A stretch of DNA of 64,000 nucleotides, from NCBI RefSeq assembly GCF_009455685.1, contig NZ_QPES01000001.1, forward strand, positions 1,984,001 to 2,048,000, in the 5' to 3' direction. Positions 55,285 through 64,000 of the stretch are shown one piece after another. The position numbers and the translations under genes were made by a program. Position 1 is the stretch's first letter; every line of letters starts with the position of its first letter. The DNA is from Paraburkholderia hayleyella (GTDB lineage: Bacteria > Pseudomonadota > Gammaproteobacteria > Burkholderiales > Burkholderiaceae). The notes under the pieces were generated by a model. That model was not told the origin of the DNA and did no database searches. It was given only the letters and a program-made list of their open reading frames with translations.

Positions 55285-55529
55285 CGCCGCCGGGTATCCG
55301 GACGCTTGGCGCGTCCGCGCGTCGATTCGCATCATCGTACATAAAAACGCACGATTTCCGGGCACCTCGAAACGCCTGGAATCTCACGCTACAAGGTCTG
55401 CCGGGCCGGATTGCCCCGTGTACCCAAACCTTCCTGTCAAGTGAAGCCCGGAAGCGCGGAGGGGGTGGCGATTTTCCGGTCAATGACGCACGGCCTCACG
55501 CCGCAGCCTGAACCGCCCGCGGGCGGCCT

Positions 55530-55813
55530 GCTAGCGATTTCGAAGGGCCTGCCGTCGCTGCAAAGCATGAGGAAGCGCACGAAGCCGACTACGGTGGACT
55601 TGTACGAAGTGTTCTGCGCGGTGCTGTATCTGCTGCGAAGCGGGCGCCAGTGGAGGATGCTTCCCCGGGAGTTGTCGAAATGGCGCACGGTGCACGGTGC
55701 ATTCATACTTTGCTCAATGGAGCGAGCCCGACCCGGACGGGGTCAGCGCGCTGGAGCGGTCGTTAGAAAAACAGGTTGGCGCGGCGCAAAACAGACAGGA
55801 ACGCAACGGATAG
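55530..55813 (+). pseudogene. IS5-family transposase N-terminal remnant, frameshifted
   Basis: One frame encodes RKRTKPTTVDLYEVFCAVLY and LLRSGRQWRMLPRELSKW, the DUF4096 N-terminus of IS5-type transposases. It then breaks near 55700-55706, and the +2 frame continues YFAQWSEPDPDGVSALERSL until a TAG at 55811. The catalytic DDE part is absent, so the element is dead. The remnant ends about 45 bp before the oldest CRISPR repeat. Confidence 0.8.
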
Positions 55814-55858
55814 CTGACGCTATAACAGACGTGTTCGACAACGCTGTTGATCCGTCGT

Positions 55859-58800
55859 TTTCTAAGCTGCCTACGCGGCAGAAAACGGATCGAATCTGGC
55901 GCATTGAATACGTTGCAATTTCTAAGCTACCTACGCGGCAGCAAACTTGTGTCACGTAAGCTGCCCGCATGGATCATGTTTCTAAGCTGCCTACGCGGCA
56001 GCAAACTATTACAGGCCGTTCTCGCGGCTTTTCCGAGTTTTCTAAGTTGCCTCCGCGGCAGCAAACATGTCACGAGCTGGAGGGTCTTTTGCGCAATCTT
56101 TCTAAGCTGCCTACGCGGCAGCGAACTCGATAGTGTTGCGGATTTCCTCGCCCAGCTTTTTCTAAGCTGCCTACGCGGCAGCGAACGTGTGATCTCGCGC
56201 GCGCTATCGGCGTGATGACTTTCTAAGCTGCCTACGCGGCAGCAAACGTTTTAGCATCGCCGCTGTGTGAGTACGTGCATTTCTAAGCTGCCTACGCGGC
56301 AGCAAACCAGTGCCTTCGAACGGGTCGCGCTCATCGTCTTTTCTAAGCTGCCTACGCGGCAGCAAACCAGCGCGGCGTCGCTCGTCACGCCGGCTGGCGT
56401 TTCTAAGCTGCCTACACGGCAGCAAACTTTATGTTCCAGACGTTGTGATATCCGTACCCTTTCTAAGCTGCCTACACGGCAGCAAACCTGTTTCGACTCG
56501 GCATCATCTTTATCTGCTCTTTCTAAGCTGCCTACACGGCAGCAAACAATGCTGCCCCGCGACCCGCTTTTCTGCGAATTTTCTAAGCTGCCTACACGGC
56601 AGCAAACTATGCGGGTGCTGTTGACGCCGCCATGATTATTTTCTAAGCTGCCTACACGGCAGCAAACGAAGCCTTGGCCACTGCACGCTGAACGATATAT
56701 TTCTAAGCTGCCTACACGGCAGCAAACCGCGTGGCTTCGAAAGTCGGGGATACTTTTTTTTCTAAGCTGCCTACCCGGCAGCAAACAAAACGGAAGTAAT
56801 GCTCCGGCGGGAATAATCTTTCTAAGCTGCCTACACGGCAGCAAACTGATCCAGCGCTTCCACTCTTCGCTGAATTCTTTTCTAAGCTGCCTACGCGGCA
56901 GCAAACGCTGCGCGGCCGTAGTCGTTAATCCTATTAATTTTCTAAGCTGCCTACGCGGCAGCAAACTTTGAATCGTGGTCATGTTCATCTCCTGGGGATT
57001 TCTAAGCTGCCTACGCGGCAGCAAACAAGACATCGAAGCTAAATTAGAGAGCGCGGATTTTCTAAGCTGCCTACGCGGCAGCAAACGGCTACCGCGCTGT
57101 ATGCGTAACAGACGAGCATTTCTAAGCTGCCTACACGGCAGCAAACCTGCTGTCGCTTCCGATTGGCTATAGCACTGCTTTCTAAGCTGCCTACACGGCA
57201 GCAAACAGGCAGTGGCGGGCGTTGACTCGCGCGTTGATTTTCTAAGCTGCCTACACGGCAGCAAACGACCACGCGCCGGCATAAACTTCAAGCGATCCTT
57301 TCTAAGCTGCCTACACGGCAGCAAACAAGAGGCCGCGCGACTGGCGGTGCTGCGACCGTTTCTAAGCTGCCTACACGGCAGCAAACGCGAAGCGGACTTG
57401 TGCAGAGCGGACTTGTACTTTCTAAGCTGCCTACACGGCAGCAAACCGCGTGGCTTCGAAAATCGGGAATACCGTTCTTTTCTAAGCTGCCTACACGGCA
57501 GCAAACGGGAAAATCGGCGATGCGGCGATTTTTGGAGCTTTCTAAGCTGCCTACGCGGCAGCAAACCCGCTACAAAGAGTCAGCTTCGCACGCGTTCTTT
57601 TCTAAGCTGCCTACGCGGCAGCAAACCAAAAAGGGGTGGGCTTTTCCAAACGATACTTTTTTTAAGCTGCCTACGCGGCAGCAAACGCTGTCGAGCGCGG
57701 AGAAAATCGTTTCGATGTTTTCTAAGCTGCCTACGCGGCAGCAAACGCCGGACTTGCACGCTTCGACAGTGCCATCGTTTTCTAAGCTGCCTACGCGGCA
57801 GCAAACCGGTTGAAGACCGGCCCGGGAAGGCGCGCTATTTTCTAAGCTGCCTACGCGGCAGCGAACGCGTAATGTATGACAGCGACGCCCAGCTTGATTT
57901 TCTAAGCTGCCTACGCGGCAGCGAACCGTAACCGCCGTCTGCACCGATTAACCCGTCCTTTCTAAGCTGCCTACGCGGCAGCGAACTTTTTTGATGCCGA
58001 GAAACCAGGCTTCGGCGGTTTCTAAGCTGCCTACGCGGCAGCGAACGGGAGGGGCAAGTATTTGCAATAAATTTCGATTTTCTAAGCTGCCTACGCGGCA
58101 GCGAACGAGAACGTTCATCATTTTTCGTCCCTCAGGCCTTTCTAAGCTGCCTACGCGGCAGCGAACGCGTTAGAACTCGTTCAAGCCTGCGGATGCGCTT
58201 TCTAAGCTGCCTACGCGGCAGCGAACGATCATCATCGCAGCGTCAGCGCAGCAGCTGCTTTCTAAGCTGCCTACGCGGCAGCGAACCGTCGATCCGGACT
58301 CGGTGGAGTATCTTGATTTTTCTAAGCTGCCTACGCGGCAGCGAACGCGACGCGCTGTCCGTCCCCGCAGAAATTCAATTTCTAAGCTGCCTACGCGGCA
58401 GCGAACACCGTTTGACGTTGACGGCGATTTGCTGACATTTTCTAAGCTGCCTACGCGGCAGCGAACGGTCATCGAGTAAATATCACATGAGAAGAACATT
58501 TCTAAGCTGCCTACGCGGCAGCAAACGGTATCGCGCGCATTAAACGTTTCTGTGAACTTTTCTAAGCTGCCTACGCGGCAGCAAACGCTCTGGTAGCCAG
58601 TTGCCGATGACGCGCTCTTTTCTAAGCTGCCTACGCGGCAGCAAACAATGAAACCGATCTCATACGCCGATATCGTGATTTCTAAGCTGCCTACGCGGCA
58701 GCAAACGAACAGATCTCACACTTTTGAAGTGGATGCTGTTTCTAAGCTGCCTACGCGGCAGCAAACCGTTCACGAACACGCTCGCGGCCATGCAGCGCTT

Positions 58801-59906
58801 TCTAAGCTGCCTACGCGGCAGCAAACTCCTGGGTTGCCGAGCAAATTGGATTTCAAATTTTCTAAGCTGCCTACGCGGCAGCAAACATCGAGTGCCTCGA
58901 TTTTTTGCGCCGCAGCCTTTTCTAAGCTGCCTACGCGGCAGCAAACGCACACCTACGCCACCATGATGCTGATGGCAGTTTCTAAGCTGCCTACGCGGCA
59001 GCAAACGTGTGGCCGAGTATGTTGTCCCGCACATTCTTTTTCTAAGCTGCCTACGCGGCAGCAAACCCATCTTCTCGACGTGCCGCGCGACGCAGTGTTT
59101 TCTAAGCTGCCTACGCGGCAGCAAACGATCGACGTCCGCGCGATAGAGAGTGCTCGAGTTTCTAAGCTGCCTACGCGGCAGCAAACAACAGGGCGGAGCA
59201 TACATGATCGACATGCTCTTTCTAAGCTGCCTACGCGGCAGCAAACCGCACAGCAAAATCACATGAAGAAACACGTAATTTCTAAGCTGCCTACGCGGCA
59301 GCAAACACAGCATGGCGATTCCGCCGATGCGCTGGATCTTTCTAAGCTGCCTACGCGGCAGCAAACATATTCACGCGCCGCCTCGCTAATGCCCGCACTT
59401 TCTAAGCTGCCTACGCGGCAGCAAACGGCAGGACTTTGAGTCGGAAACATTAATTATCTTTCTAAGCTGCCTACGCGGCAGCAAACCGGAAATAGCCCCG
59501 GTCGATATAAGTCTGGTATTTCTAAGCTGCCTACGCGGCAGCAAACAATCAGAGGTGTGACATGAACGAAATCATCAATTTCTAAGCTGCCTACGCGGCA
59601 GCAAACGCTATGGCAAGCAATGAGCGCGCGATTACCGATTTCTAAGCTGCCTACGCGGCAGCAAACTTGCCGCTGATGTTTGCGCCGCGCTAGACCTTTT
59701 TCTAAGCTGCCTACGCGGCAGCAAACGCCGCAAAGCCGCTTTTATTTGTTTCTCATTCTTTCTAAGCTGCCTACGCGGCAGCAAACCCCATTTGCGGAAG
59801 CGATGCGGCACAGTGCCATTTCTAAGCTGCCTACGCGGCAGCAAACCCGGACGCTTGAGCGCGGCCCGACGCTGCTCATTTCTAAGCTGCCTACGCGGCA
59901 GCAAAC
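55859..59906 (-). CRISPR. Subtype I-F CRISPR array, 68 repeats and 67 spacers
   Basis: On the minus strand the 28-bp repeat reads GTTTGCTGCC, GCGTA, GGCAG, CTTAGAAA: a 5-bp stem (CTGCC/GGCAG) with a GCGTA loop and an 8-nt crRNA handle CUUAGAAA, as in type I-F. Spacers are 32 bp except the sixth counted from the low-coordinate end (33, 56187-56219) and the fifteenth (31, 56728-56758). The direction is set by the leader and cas6f on the right and degenerate repeats on the left (55859, 55919, 56039). Repeat variants occur in blocks: A-variant loop GTGTA (56400-56727, 56819-56846 and 57119-57506; the repeat at 56759 reads GGGTA instead), and GTTCG 5' end (56099-56186 and 57839-58466). Confidence 0.99.
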
Positions 59907-60077
59907 TACCCCATCTCAACCCCAACCCATTGATTATCAAAGAACATCCTCTCCCAGGCCGGAATTCCCCCAAATTTCCGGCCCACTCCTAACCCACTGA
60001 TTTATATAGAAACAAACCTCCCCACAAAAAAAGGGTGGAAAAAAGGGTGGAAAAAAGGTTTGAAATCATGCGAGCGA
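59907..60077 (-). promoter_or_regulatory. CRISPR leader
   Basis: The 171 bp between cas6f and the first repeat contain a perfect IHF consensus (WATCAANNNNTTR, minus strand AATCAATGGGTTG) at 59923-59935. A second with one mismatch lies at 59990-60002. An 8-bp-arm inverted repeat (GGCCGGAA/TTCCGGCC) lies between them at 59957-59983. An AT-rich TATAAA/TATATA stretch (60001-60008) could be the array -10 element. Two A/G-rich repeats (AAAAAAGGGTGG) at about 60025-60058 lie nearer cas6f. Confidence 0.8.
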
Positions 60078-60641
60078 TTAAAACCACGGCACGCTCGCTC
60101 CCAGGCTCAGGCCATAACTATTGAACCGCCCCGACACCGCCCCGGTTAGCCTCGTCTCCTGCTCGACAAACAGGCAAAACGCTTGCCCGGTGCTGGCGCT
60201 GCGCAGTTGCACATAAGGCAAATCAGGCCGTCGTTCAATACTGTCAGGAATCGCCGCCGCCTGTCCGGCGGTCTCGCCCTTGCGTCGCATGCGGCGGCGG
60301 CGCAAACGTTCGGCATTGGTCTTGAACTGGCGCCGTTGCACGATACGATGCCCAGCCCCCGGTGGTACCGGCATGGCGGCGCTCAGCTTCACGTGATCGC
60401 GCATGCCCTGCAACCAGGGCTGCGTCATCAGGTGCTGCAGAGCCGTTTCACCGCCATGCAGGCGCAGCACCTGACCCAGCGAGCGCGGACCCAAACGGTA
60501 TTGCGGAAAACTGATGCCGATGTCCTCGCTCCGAAGCTGCACTAGCACCCGATGCAGCTTGGCCACGAGCGCACCCAGCAGGTGCGCGTGGCTGAATTCC
60601 GGATCGGGTAGTAGCGTGATGTCGATGTAGTGGGTCGTCAT
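60078..60641 (-). CDS. cas6f: Type I-F crRNA endonuclease Cas6f (Csy4)
   Basis: Cas6f cuts pre-crRNA 3' of the repeat hairpin and stays bound to it. The 187-residue protein keeps the catalytic pair His30 and Ser148 (in VQLRSAS), matching the characterised His29/Ser148 within one residue. The arginine-rich helix (QRRQFKTNAERLRRRRMRRK, about 102-121) that grips the hairpin stem is intact, and GRFNSYGLS ends the protein. It is 5 bp from cas7f and is the last cas gene before the array. Confidence 0.96.
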   Translation of the reverse strand: MTTHYIDITLLPDPEFSHAHLLGALVAKLHRVLVQLRSEDIGISFPQYRLGPRSLGQVLRLHGGETALQHLMTQPWLQGMRDHVKLSAAMPVPPGAGHRIVQRRQFKTNAERLRRRRMRRKGETAGQAAAIPDSIERRPDLPYVQLRSASTGQAFCLFVEQETRLTGAVSGRFNSYGLSLGASVPWF

Positions 60642-60646
60642 GGCTG

Positions 60647-61699
60647 TCAGCTCGCGTCGCCGAACACCCCGCCGCGAATCAGCACGGCCATCACGAAATG
60701 CTGCTGTTCCAGCGGCGGTGTCCGGTCCTTGAGCAGCCAGTCGTCCAGCAGGGTGTAGAAGTCCAGCTTCTGCTTCGGCTGACGATAGGCTTTGCCTTGC
60801 GTCGTCACCGAGCCGTAGGGCTCCACGGCGATCGGGCCGAGTGTTTCCGGCCCCTCGTCCGCCTCGAATCCTTCGTACCAGGTATCGATGGTGCGCACGG
60901 CATTGCCGATCTTTTGCGAATGGATCGCAGCGACCTTCTGCACGTCATACAGCGTCTTGCTTTTTTTCCCGCTGTTGCCGCCCTTGTCGAGGATCAGCTC
61001 CTGCGACGGGAATACTTCCTGTCCGCGCCCCAGGCGCGCATAAGCGCTCACCTGTAACAACACATGCGCGCGTCCTGCGAGGCCTTCGGCGATCAGCGCG
61101 CCCAGCGCCTTCACCTGCGGCTCGGGTTCATCCAGGGCGCGCAGGTTCAGCGATAGCGCATCGAACGACCACGTTTGTGCGGGCTGGCCGTTCTGCAATT
61201 GCGCGACCTCCACCTGAACGCTTTCCGCGCCCATGCGATTGCGCCATAGAAAGCGTCCGTTGGCCAGATTGGCCGCATAGCGCTGGGCCAGTTCGGTGAA
61301 GCCGTGCTGCGCGACATAGTCGTTCACCACGCTCCGCAGTCTGGCTTGATACGGGGCGCTGTTACAGGCCGACGGGGTGCCCGCGCCGGCCAGCACACGC
61401 AATGTGAACTGCACTCTAAGCGTGTCGGCATCGGCGGGCAGCGTGGCGATGTCGACGGTCTGGAGGTTGGGATTTTCGATAGCGGCATCTAGCTTGGCCG
61501 GGTCCTGATCCTTCGTCTTGAGACGGTTGGAGATGGTGCCGCGCACGGATTTCTCGTCAATGCCGATCGGCGCCCAGGCGGCGGCGTTGGCGCGGTCATC
61601 CCCGCGGTCATCCCAACTCCCTGAATGGAAAACCGCATAGGAGGGGTCCAGCTTGCGCTCGAAGGCGAGGACGGAAGCAGTAGTCAATTTTTCGGACAT
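60647..61699 (-). CDS. cas7f: Type I-F Cascade backbone protein Cas7f (Csy3)
   Basis: The 350-residue protein forms the six-copy spacer-binding backbone of the type I-F Csy complex. MSEKLTTASVLAFERKLDPS and RVLAGAGTPSACNSAPYQ are family-typical, as is GRFLWRNRMGAESVQVEV. The length is close to the usual about 340. It lies between cas5f (88-bp gap) and cas6f (5-bp gap) in the standard I-F order. Confidence 0.96.
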   Translation of the reverse strand: MSEKLTTASVLAFERKLDPSYAVFHSGSWDDRGDDRANAAAWAPIGIDEKSVRGTISNRLKTKDQDPAKLDAAIENPNLQTVDIATLPADADTLRVQFTLRVLAGAGTPSACNSAPYQARLRSVVNDYVAQHGFTELAQRYAANLANGRFLWRNRMGAESVQVEVAQLQNGQPAQTWSFDALSLNLRALDEPEPQVKALGALIAEGLAGRAHVLLQVSAYARLGRGQEVFPSQELILDKGGNSGKKSKTLYDVQKVAAIHSQKIGNAVRTIDTWYEGFEADEGPETLGPIAVEPYGSVTTQGKAYRQPKQKLDFYTLLDDWLLKDRTPPLEQQHFVMAVLIRGGVFGDAS

Positions 61700-61787
61700 G
61701 TCAGGTATCCTGGTAAAAAAAGAGGAAGCAAGACAACGCGATCCGGCACGGATCGCTTGTCTACGGGTCAGGCAAACTCGGCCGGAT

Positions 61788-62897
61788 TCAGTCGAACTCA
61801 GGCAAATCGTCGGCAGCCCATGGCTCGCCTGGGCTGTGGTGCATGTAACCGCTGCGGCAGCGGTACAGGCCAGTCGCGGCGTCGGTTTCGGGCCACCACA
61901 ACAGTTCGTGCAGATCGTTCAGCCGATGCGGGCTGAGCCACTGGCCGAACGAATAGACCGATTCCACGAACACGCAGGGCGTGGAGGTATCGCGCGTATT
62001 GGCGACAGCGCTGGACGGTAGCGGTTGCGTCAGTGCGGCATAGCCCACGGGGATCGGCACGGTCCAGCCAGCGCCCTTTTGCCTCGCGGGGTCCGCCCAG
62101 CGCAGCTTGCCGCCAGAACGACGTGCCGCACCGCCGGATGCTGCGCTGTCGGCTGTCTCGCCGGTATCGGTTTCGGTATCCGTCATGCATTGATGATTGA
62201 AGCGTGCCGCGTGGAGCCAGGCATCGAGCAAGGTGGCATCGGGCTGTTCGTCGCGCAATGTCCGGTGGCGCTCGGCCAGCAGATCGTCGCGCCCGACCAG
62301 CGCATAACCCGGCAGCCACTGGCGCCGCCAGCGGGTAAAGGCCTGTGCCTGATCCTCGTAGGCCTCGGGCAGCAACGCCATCCAGGGACGCGTGCGTTGT
62401 CCCGGCAAAGGGCGCTGAGGCAACAGCGTCCCACCGGCAATGCGCATGTGCGCCACGATCTCGCCAATCTGCGCGGCCCATTCGGCAAGTTGCGGGTCGG
62501 GGTCACCTGCCAGCGCCGGGCTTGCGGCCGACAACGCCTGCTGCATCACTTCCACCTGAAACACGAGCGTGATCTCCAGATGAATCCGTCCTTCTTCGAC
62601 GATGGAGGCTGCGTTACCGTTCTTTTTCACGGGATTGCGCGTCAGCCGGAACGTCTTGACGTAGCCGTCCGTCACCTGCTCTTCATGGTGATGACAGATC
62701 ACCCCGACCTGCTGCAGTTTCAGCGGAATGCCGGCAGCGGCAAGCTGGCGTTGCAAGGCCCACATCAGCCCGGTGAAAGCGGTGATGGAGGGAAAACCAT
62801 GGGTCATGAAACTGGAAATGGCATTGGCGTTTTGCACGCGCAGATGCGGCAGGACAAGCAATGCCTGAGGTGAGGTTGTCAGGGGCGTGCTATTCAT
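61788..62897 (-). CDS. cas5f: Type I-F Cascade protein Cas5f (Csy2)
   Basis: The 369-residue protein pairs with Cas8f to bind the crRNA 5' handle. SPQALLVLPHLRVQNANAIS and HGFPSITAFTGLMWALQRQL match Csy2 N-termini. HHHEEQVTDGYVKTFRLTRNP and YSFGQWLSPHRLNDLHELLW are also typical. It is somewhat longer than the P. aeruginosa protein (about 327), mainly through an inserted Thr/Ser/Gly-rich segment near 240-265. Its start overlaps the cas8f stop by 4 bp. Confidence 0.94.
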   Translation of the reverse strand: MNSTPLTTSPQALLVLPHLRVQNANAISSFMTHGFPSITAFTGLMWALQRQLAAAGIPLKLQQVGVICHHHEEQVTDGYVKTFRLTRNPVKKNGNAASIVEEGRIHLEITLVFQVEVMQQALSAASPALAGDPDPQLAEWAAQIGEIVAHMRIAGGTLLPQRPLPGQRTRPWMALLPEAYEDQAQAFTRWRRQWLPGYALVGRDDLLAERHRTLRDEQPDATLLDAWLHAARFNHQCMTDTETDTGETADSAASGGAARRSGGKLRWADPARQKGAGWTVPIPVGYAALTQPLPSSAVANTRDTSTPCVFVESVYSFGQWLSPHRLNDLHELLWWPETDAATGLYRCRSGYMHHSPGEPWAADDLPEFD

Positions 62898-64000
62898 CGC
62901 TCCTCCTGCTGTGCTGTCAGTTCGTCATGGGCCTTGCGCAACGGAATGTAGGGCGCATCGAGCCGCTCGCGCATCTCGCGTAGTTGCTGCACCCAGGTGC
63001 CCTCCTCGCTCAGCAGCACCTTGCGCCATGCTCGTGATTCGTCATAGCCGACATCGGGCAAGCGGTCCTTCAACTGCCCATTCAGCCATTTGCCGAAGCG
63101 CTCGCCGATCTGGGCGGGCCAGTCCATGAACATCCAGCGGCTGGCGAAGGCGCTTTCTTCTGGCAACTCCGCTCGCAGAGGGTCGAGCCAGAGCTTCTCG
63201 TCGTCAGCCAGATCGTCAAACGCACGCTCGCGGGACCAGCCTGCGGGCTGGTCCCGCAGTTCGCCGGCATAGATGACCAGTTCGTCCACGAGCTGCTCCG
63301 TCAGGTTGCGGACCCGGTTACGGGTATCGATGTTGGGTGGTGGATTGCCCAGCAAGAACGTCTGCAATTTACGGGTGGTGGCACGCACCGAGGGCCGTGC
63401 GCCAAAAATTCGCTCGAAGATGGATTTCGCGTTGACGGGTAGAGAGTTGCGCTGGATTCGCCAGACAGGGGGCAGCGAAGCTAGCAGGTAGTTTTTGCCG
63501 CCACGTTTTTTATTGAGCCAGGAGATGTTTTGCTCGTTCTCACCGCCCATCTTCTGGACCGCGAGACCGCGATATTCGCGGTACACGCCATCGTGTGGCG
63601 CCCCGTCACGGCGGGCATGGCGCGCCAGTTTGTTGGCTTCGCCAAAATGGGCATCCTCCACTTCCTTGTACACGACCTGCGCCAGCGAGGTGGCATAGAG
63701 CGGCATGAGCAGGTAGTACTGCGCGTCGTCGGTGGCGTCGTCGCCTGTGAGCCAGTACAACTGCTTGGCAAGCACATGAGAACGGGCGCCGCCTTCGCGC
63801 GCAGCGGTCAGGCTGACCAGCGCATCGCGCAACAAGCGGGCTTCGGCGGGGTTGTCGCTGAGCGCCTGCAAGGCATCGGCGTCGTTAGCGATGAGCGCCT
63901 GTAACAGGCTGCGTCCATTGGCTTCGAGTTTCAGCAAACCGTACACGTCAAGTACAGCTGCATCGCACACCACATCAGTCGTAAAACGACTACCGAGCGC
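62894..64000 (-). CDS. cas8f: Type I-F large subunit Cas8f (Csy1), 5' end beyond the window
   Basis: The frame is open to the window edge at 64000 (369 codons seen). It reads ALGSRFTTDVVCDAAVLDVY from the edge, equivalent to about residue 90-110 of Csy1, so roughly the first 90-100 residues are missing. Cas8f recognises the PAM and starts R-loop formation. The stop overlaps cas5f by 4 bp. GTG/ATG codons near 63973 are internal. The expected cas1 and cas2-3 genes are not visible. Confidence 0.93.
   Translation of the reverse strand, partial: ALGSRFTTDVVCDAAVLDVYGLLKLEANGRSLLQALIANDADALQALSDNPAEARLLRDALVSLTAAREGGARSHVLAKQLYWLTGDDATDDAQYYLLMPLYATSLAQVVYKEVEDAHFGEANKLARHARRDGAPHDGVYREYRGLAVQKMGGENEQNISWLNKKRGGKNYLLASLPPVWRIQRNSLPVNAKSIFERIFGARPSVRATTRKLQTFLLGNPPPNIDTRNRVRNLTEQLVDELVIYAGELRDQPAGWSRERAFDDLADDEKLWLDPLRAELPEESAFASRWMFMDWPAQIGERFGKWLNGQLKDRLPDVGYDESRAWRKVLLSEEGTWVQQLREMRERLDAPYIPLRKAHDELTAQQEER

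Noticed and set aside
56251..57564. Long open frames through the CRISPR array rich in LLPRRQLRK or FLSCLRGSK repeats
   Set aside because: The 60-bp repeat-spacer period is a multiple of three and the repeat lacks stops in several frames, so these are artefacts of the array on both strands.

Overview
The window is a high-GC chromosomal segment from a betaproteobacterium, most likely a Burkholderiaceae member near Burkholderia, Paraburkholderia or Mycetohabitans. The basis is the gene order hupB-lon-clpX-clpP-tig beside tRNA-Asp and tRNA-Val, the ispF-ispD-mfd block, and the protein sequences themselves. No genus can be fixed from the sequence alone.

Positions 1-31958 are mainly housekeeping. 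tRNA-Asp, tRNA-Val, hupB, lon, clpX, clpP and tig all read on the minus strand. They are followed by a glycerate kinase, a divergent squalene/phytoene-synthase-like protein, tRNA-Leu, a Tat-exported DUF1501 protein, an OmpR/EnvZ-type two-component pair, the peroxide-defence pair ahpC-ahpD, ispF-ispD (isoprenoid precursors), mfd (transcription-coupled repair), argE, a PLP-dependent threonine/serine dehydratase, mscL, a large AsmA-family protein, an orphan TpsB transporter, serB and a cystathionine beta-lyase-like enzyme. Short tandem repeats of 6-14 bp are scattered through intergenic regions and gene ends.

Positions 32252-42943 hold an exopolysaccharide locus. Seven tightly packed or overlapping minus-strand genes (priming transferase, Wza-type export lipoprotein, Wzc-like chain-length protein, one GT4 glycosyltransferase, a pyruvyl transferase, a Wzx-type flippase and a Wzy-like polymerase) meet a convergent secreted glycoside hydrolase. 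The Wzc-like protein lacks the Walker A lysine. An AT-rich spacer separates this operon from a 2348-residue autotransporter that carries a short collagen-like Gly-X-Y segment before its beta-barrel.

Positions 50587-55284 hold a secreted protein, a PfkB sugar kinase, rimO, and a three-gene cassette that looks like an orphan type VI secretion payload: a PAAR protein, a Tae4-like peptidoglycan amidase, and a small membrane protein in the immunity position.

Positions 55530-64000 hold a subtype I-F CRISPR-Cas locus. A broken IS5-family transposase remnant abuts the old end of a 68-repeat, 67-spacer array. The array is followed by a leader with two IHF-like sites, then cas6f, cas7f, cas5f and the start-truncated cas8f, which runs off the window edge; cas1 and cas2-3 would be expected beyond 64000. 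The array has blocks of alternating repeat variants and two near-identical spacers that differ by apparent wobble-position changes. These suggest recombination within the array and repeated sampling of one phage gene family.
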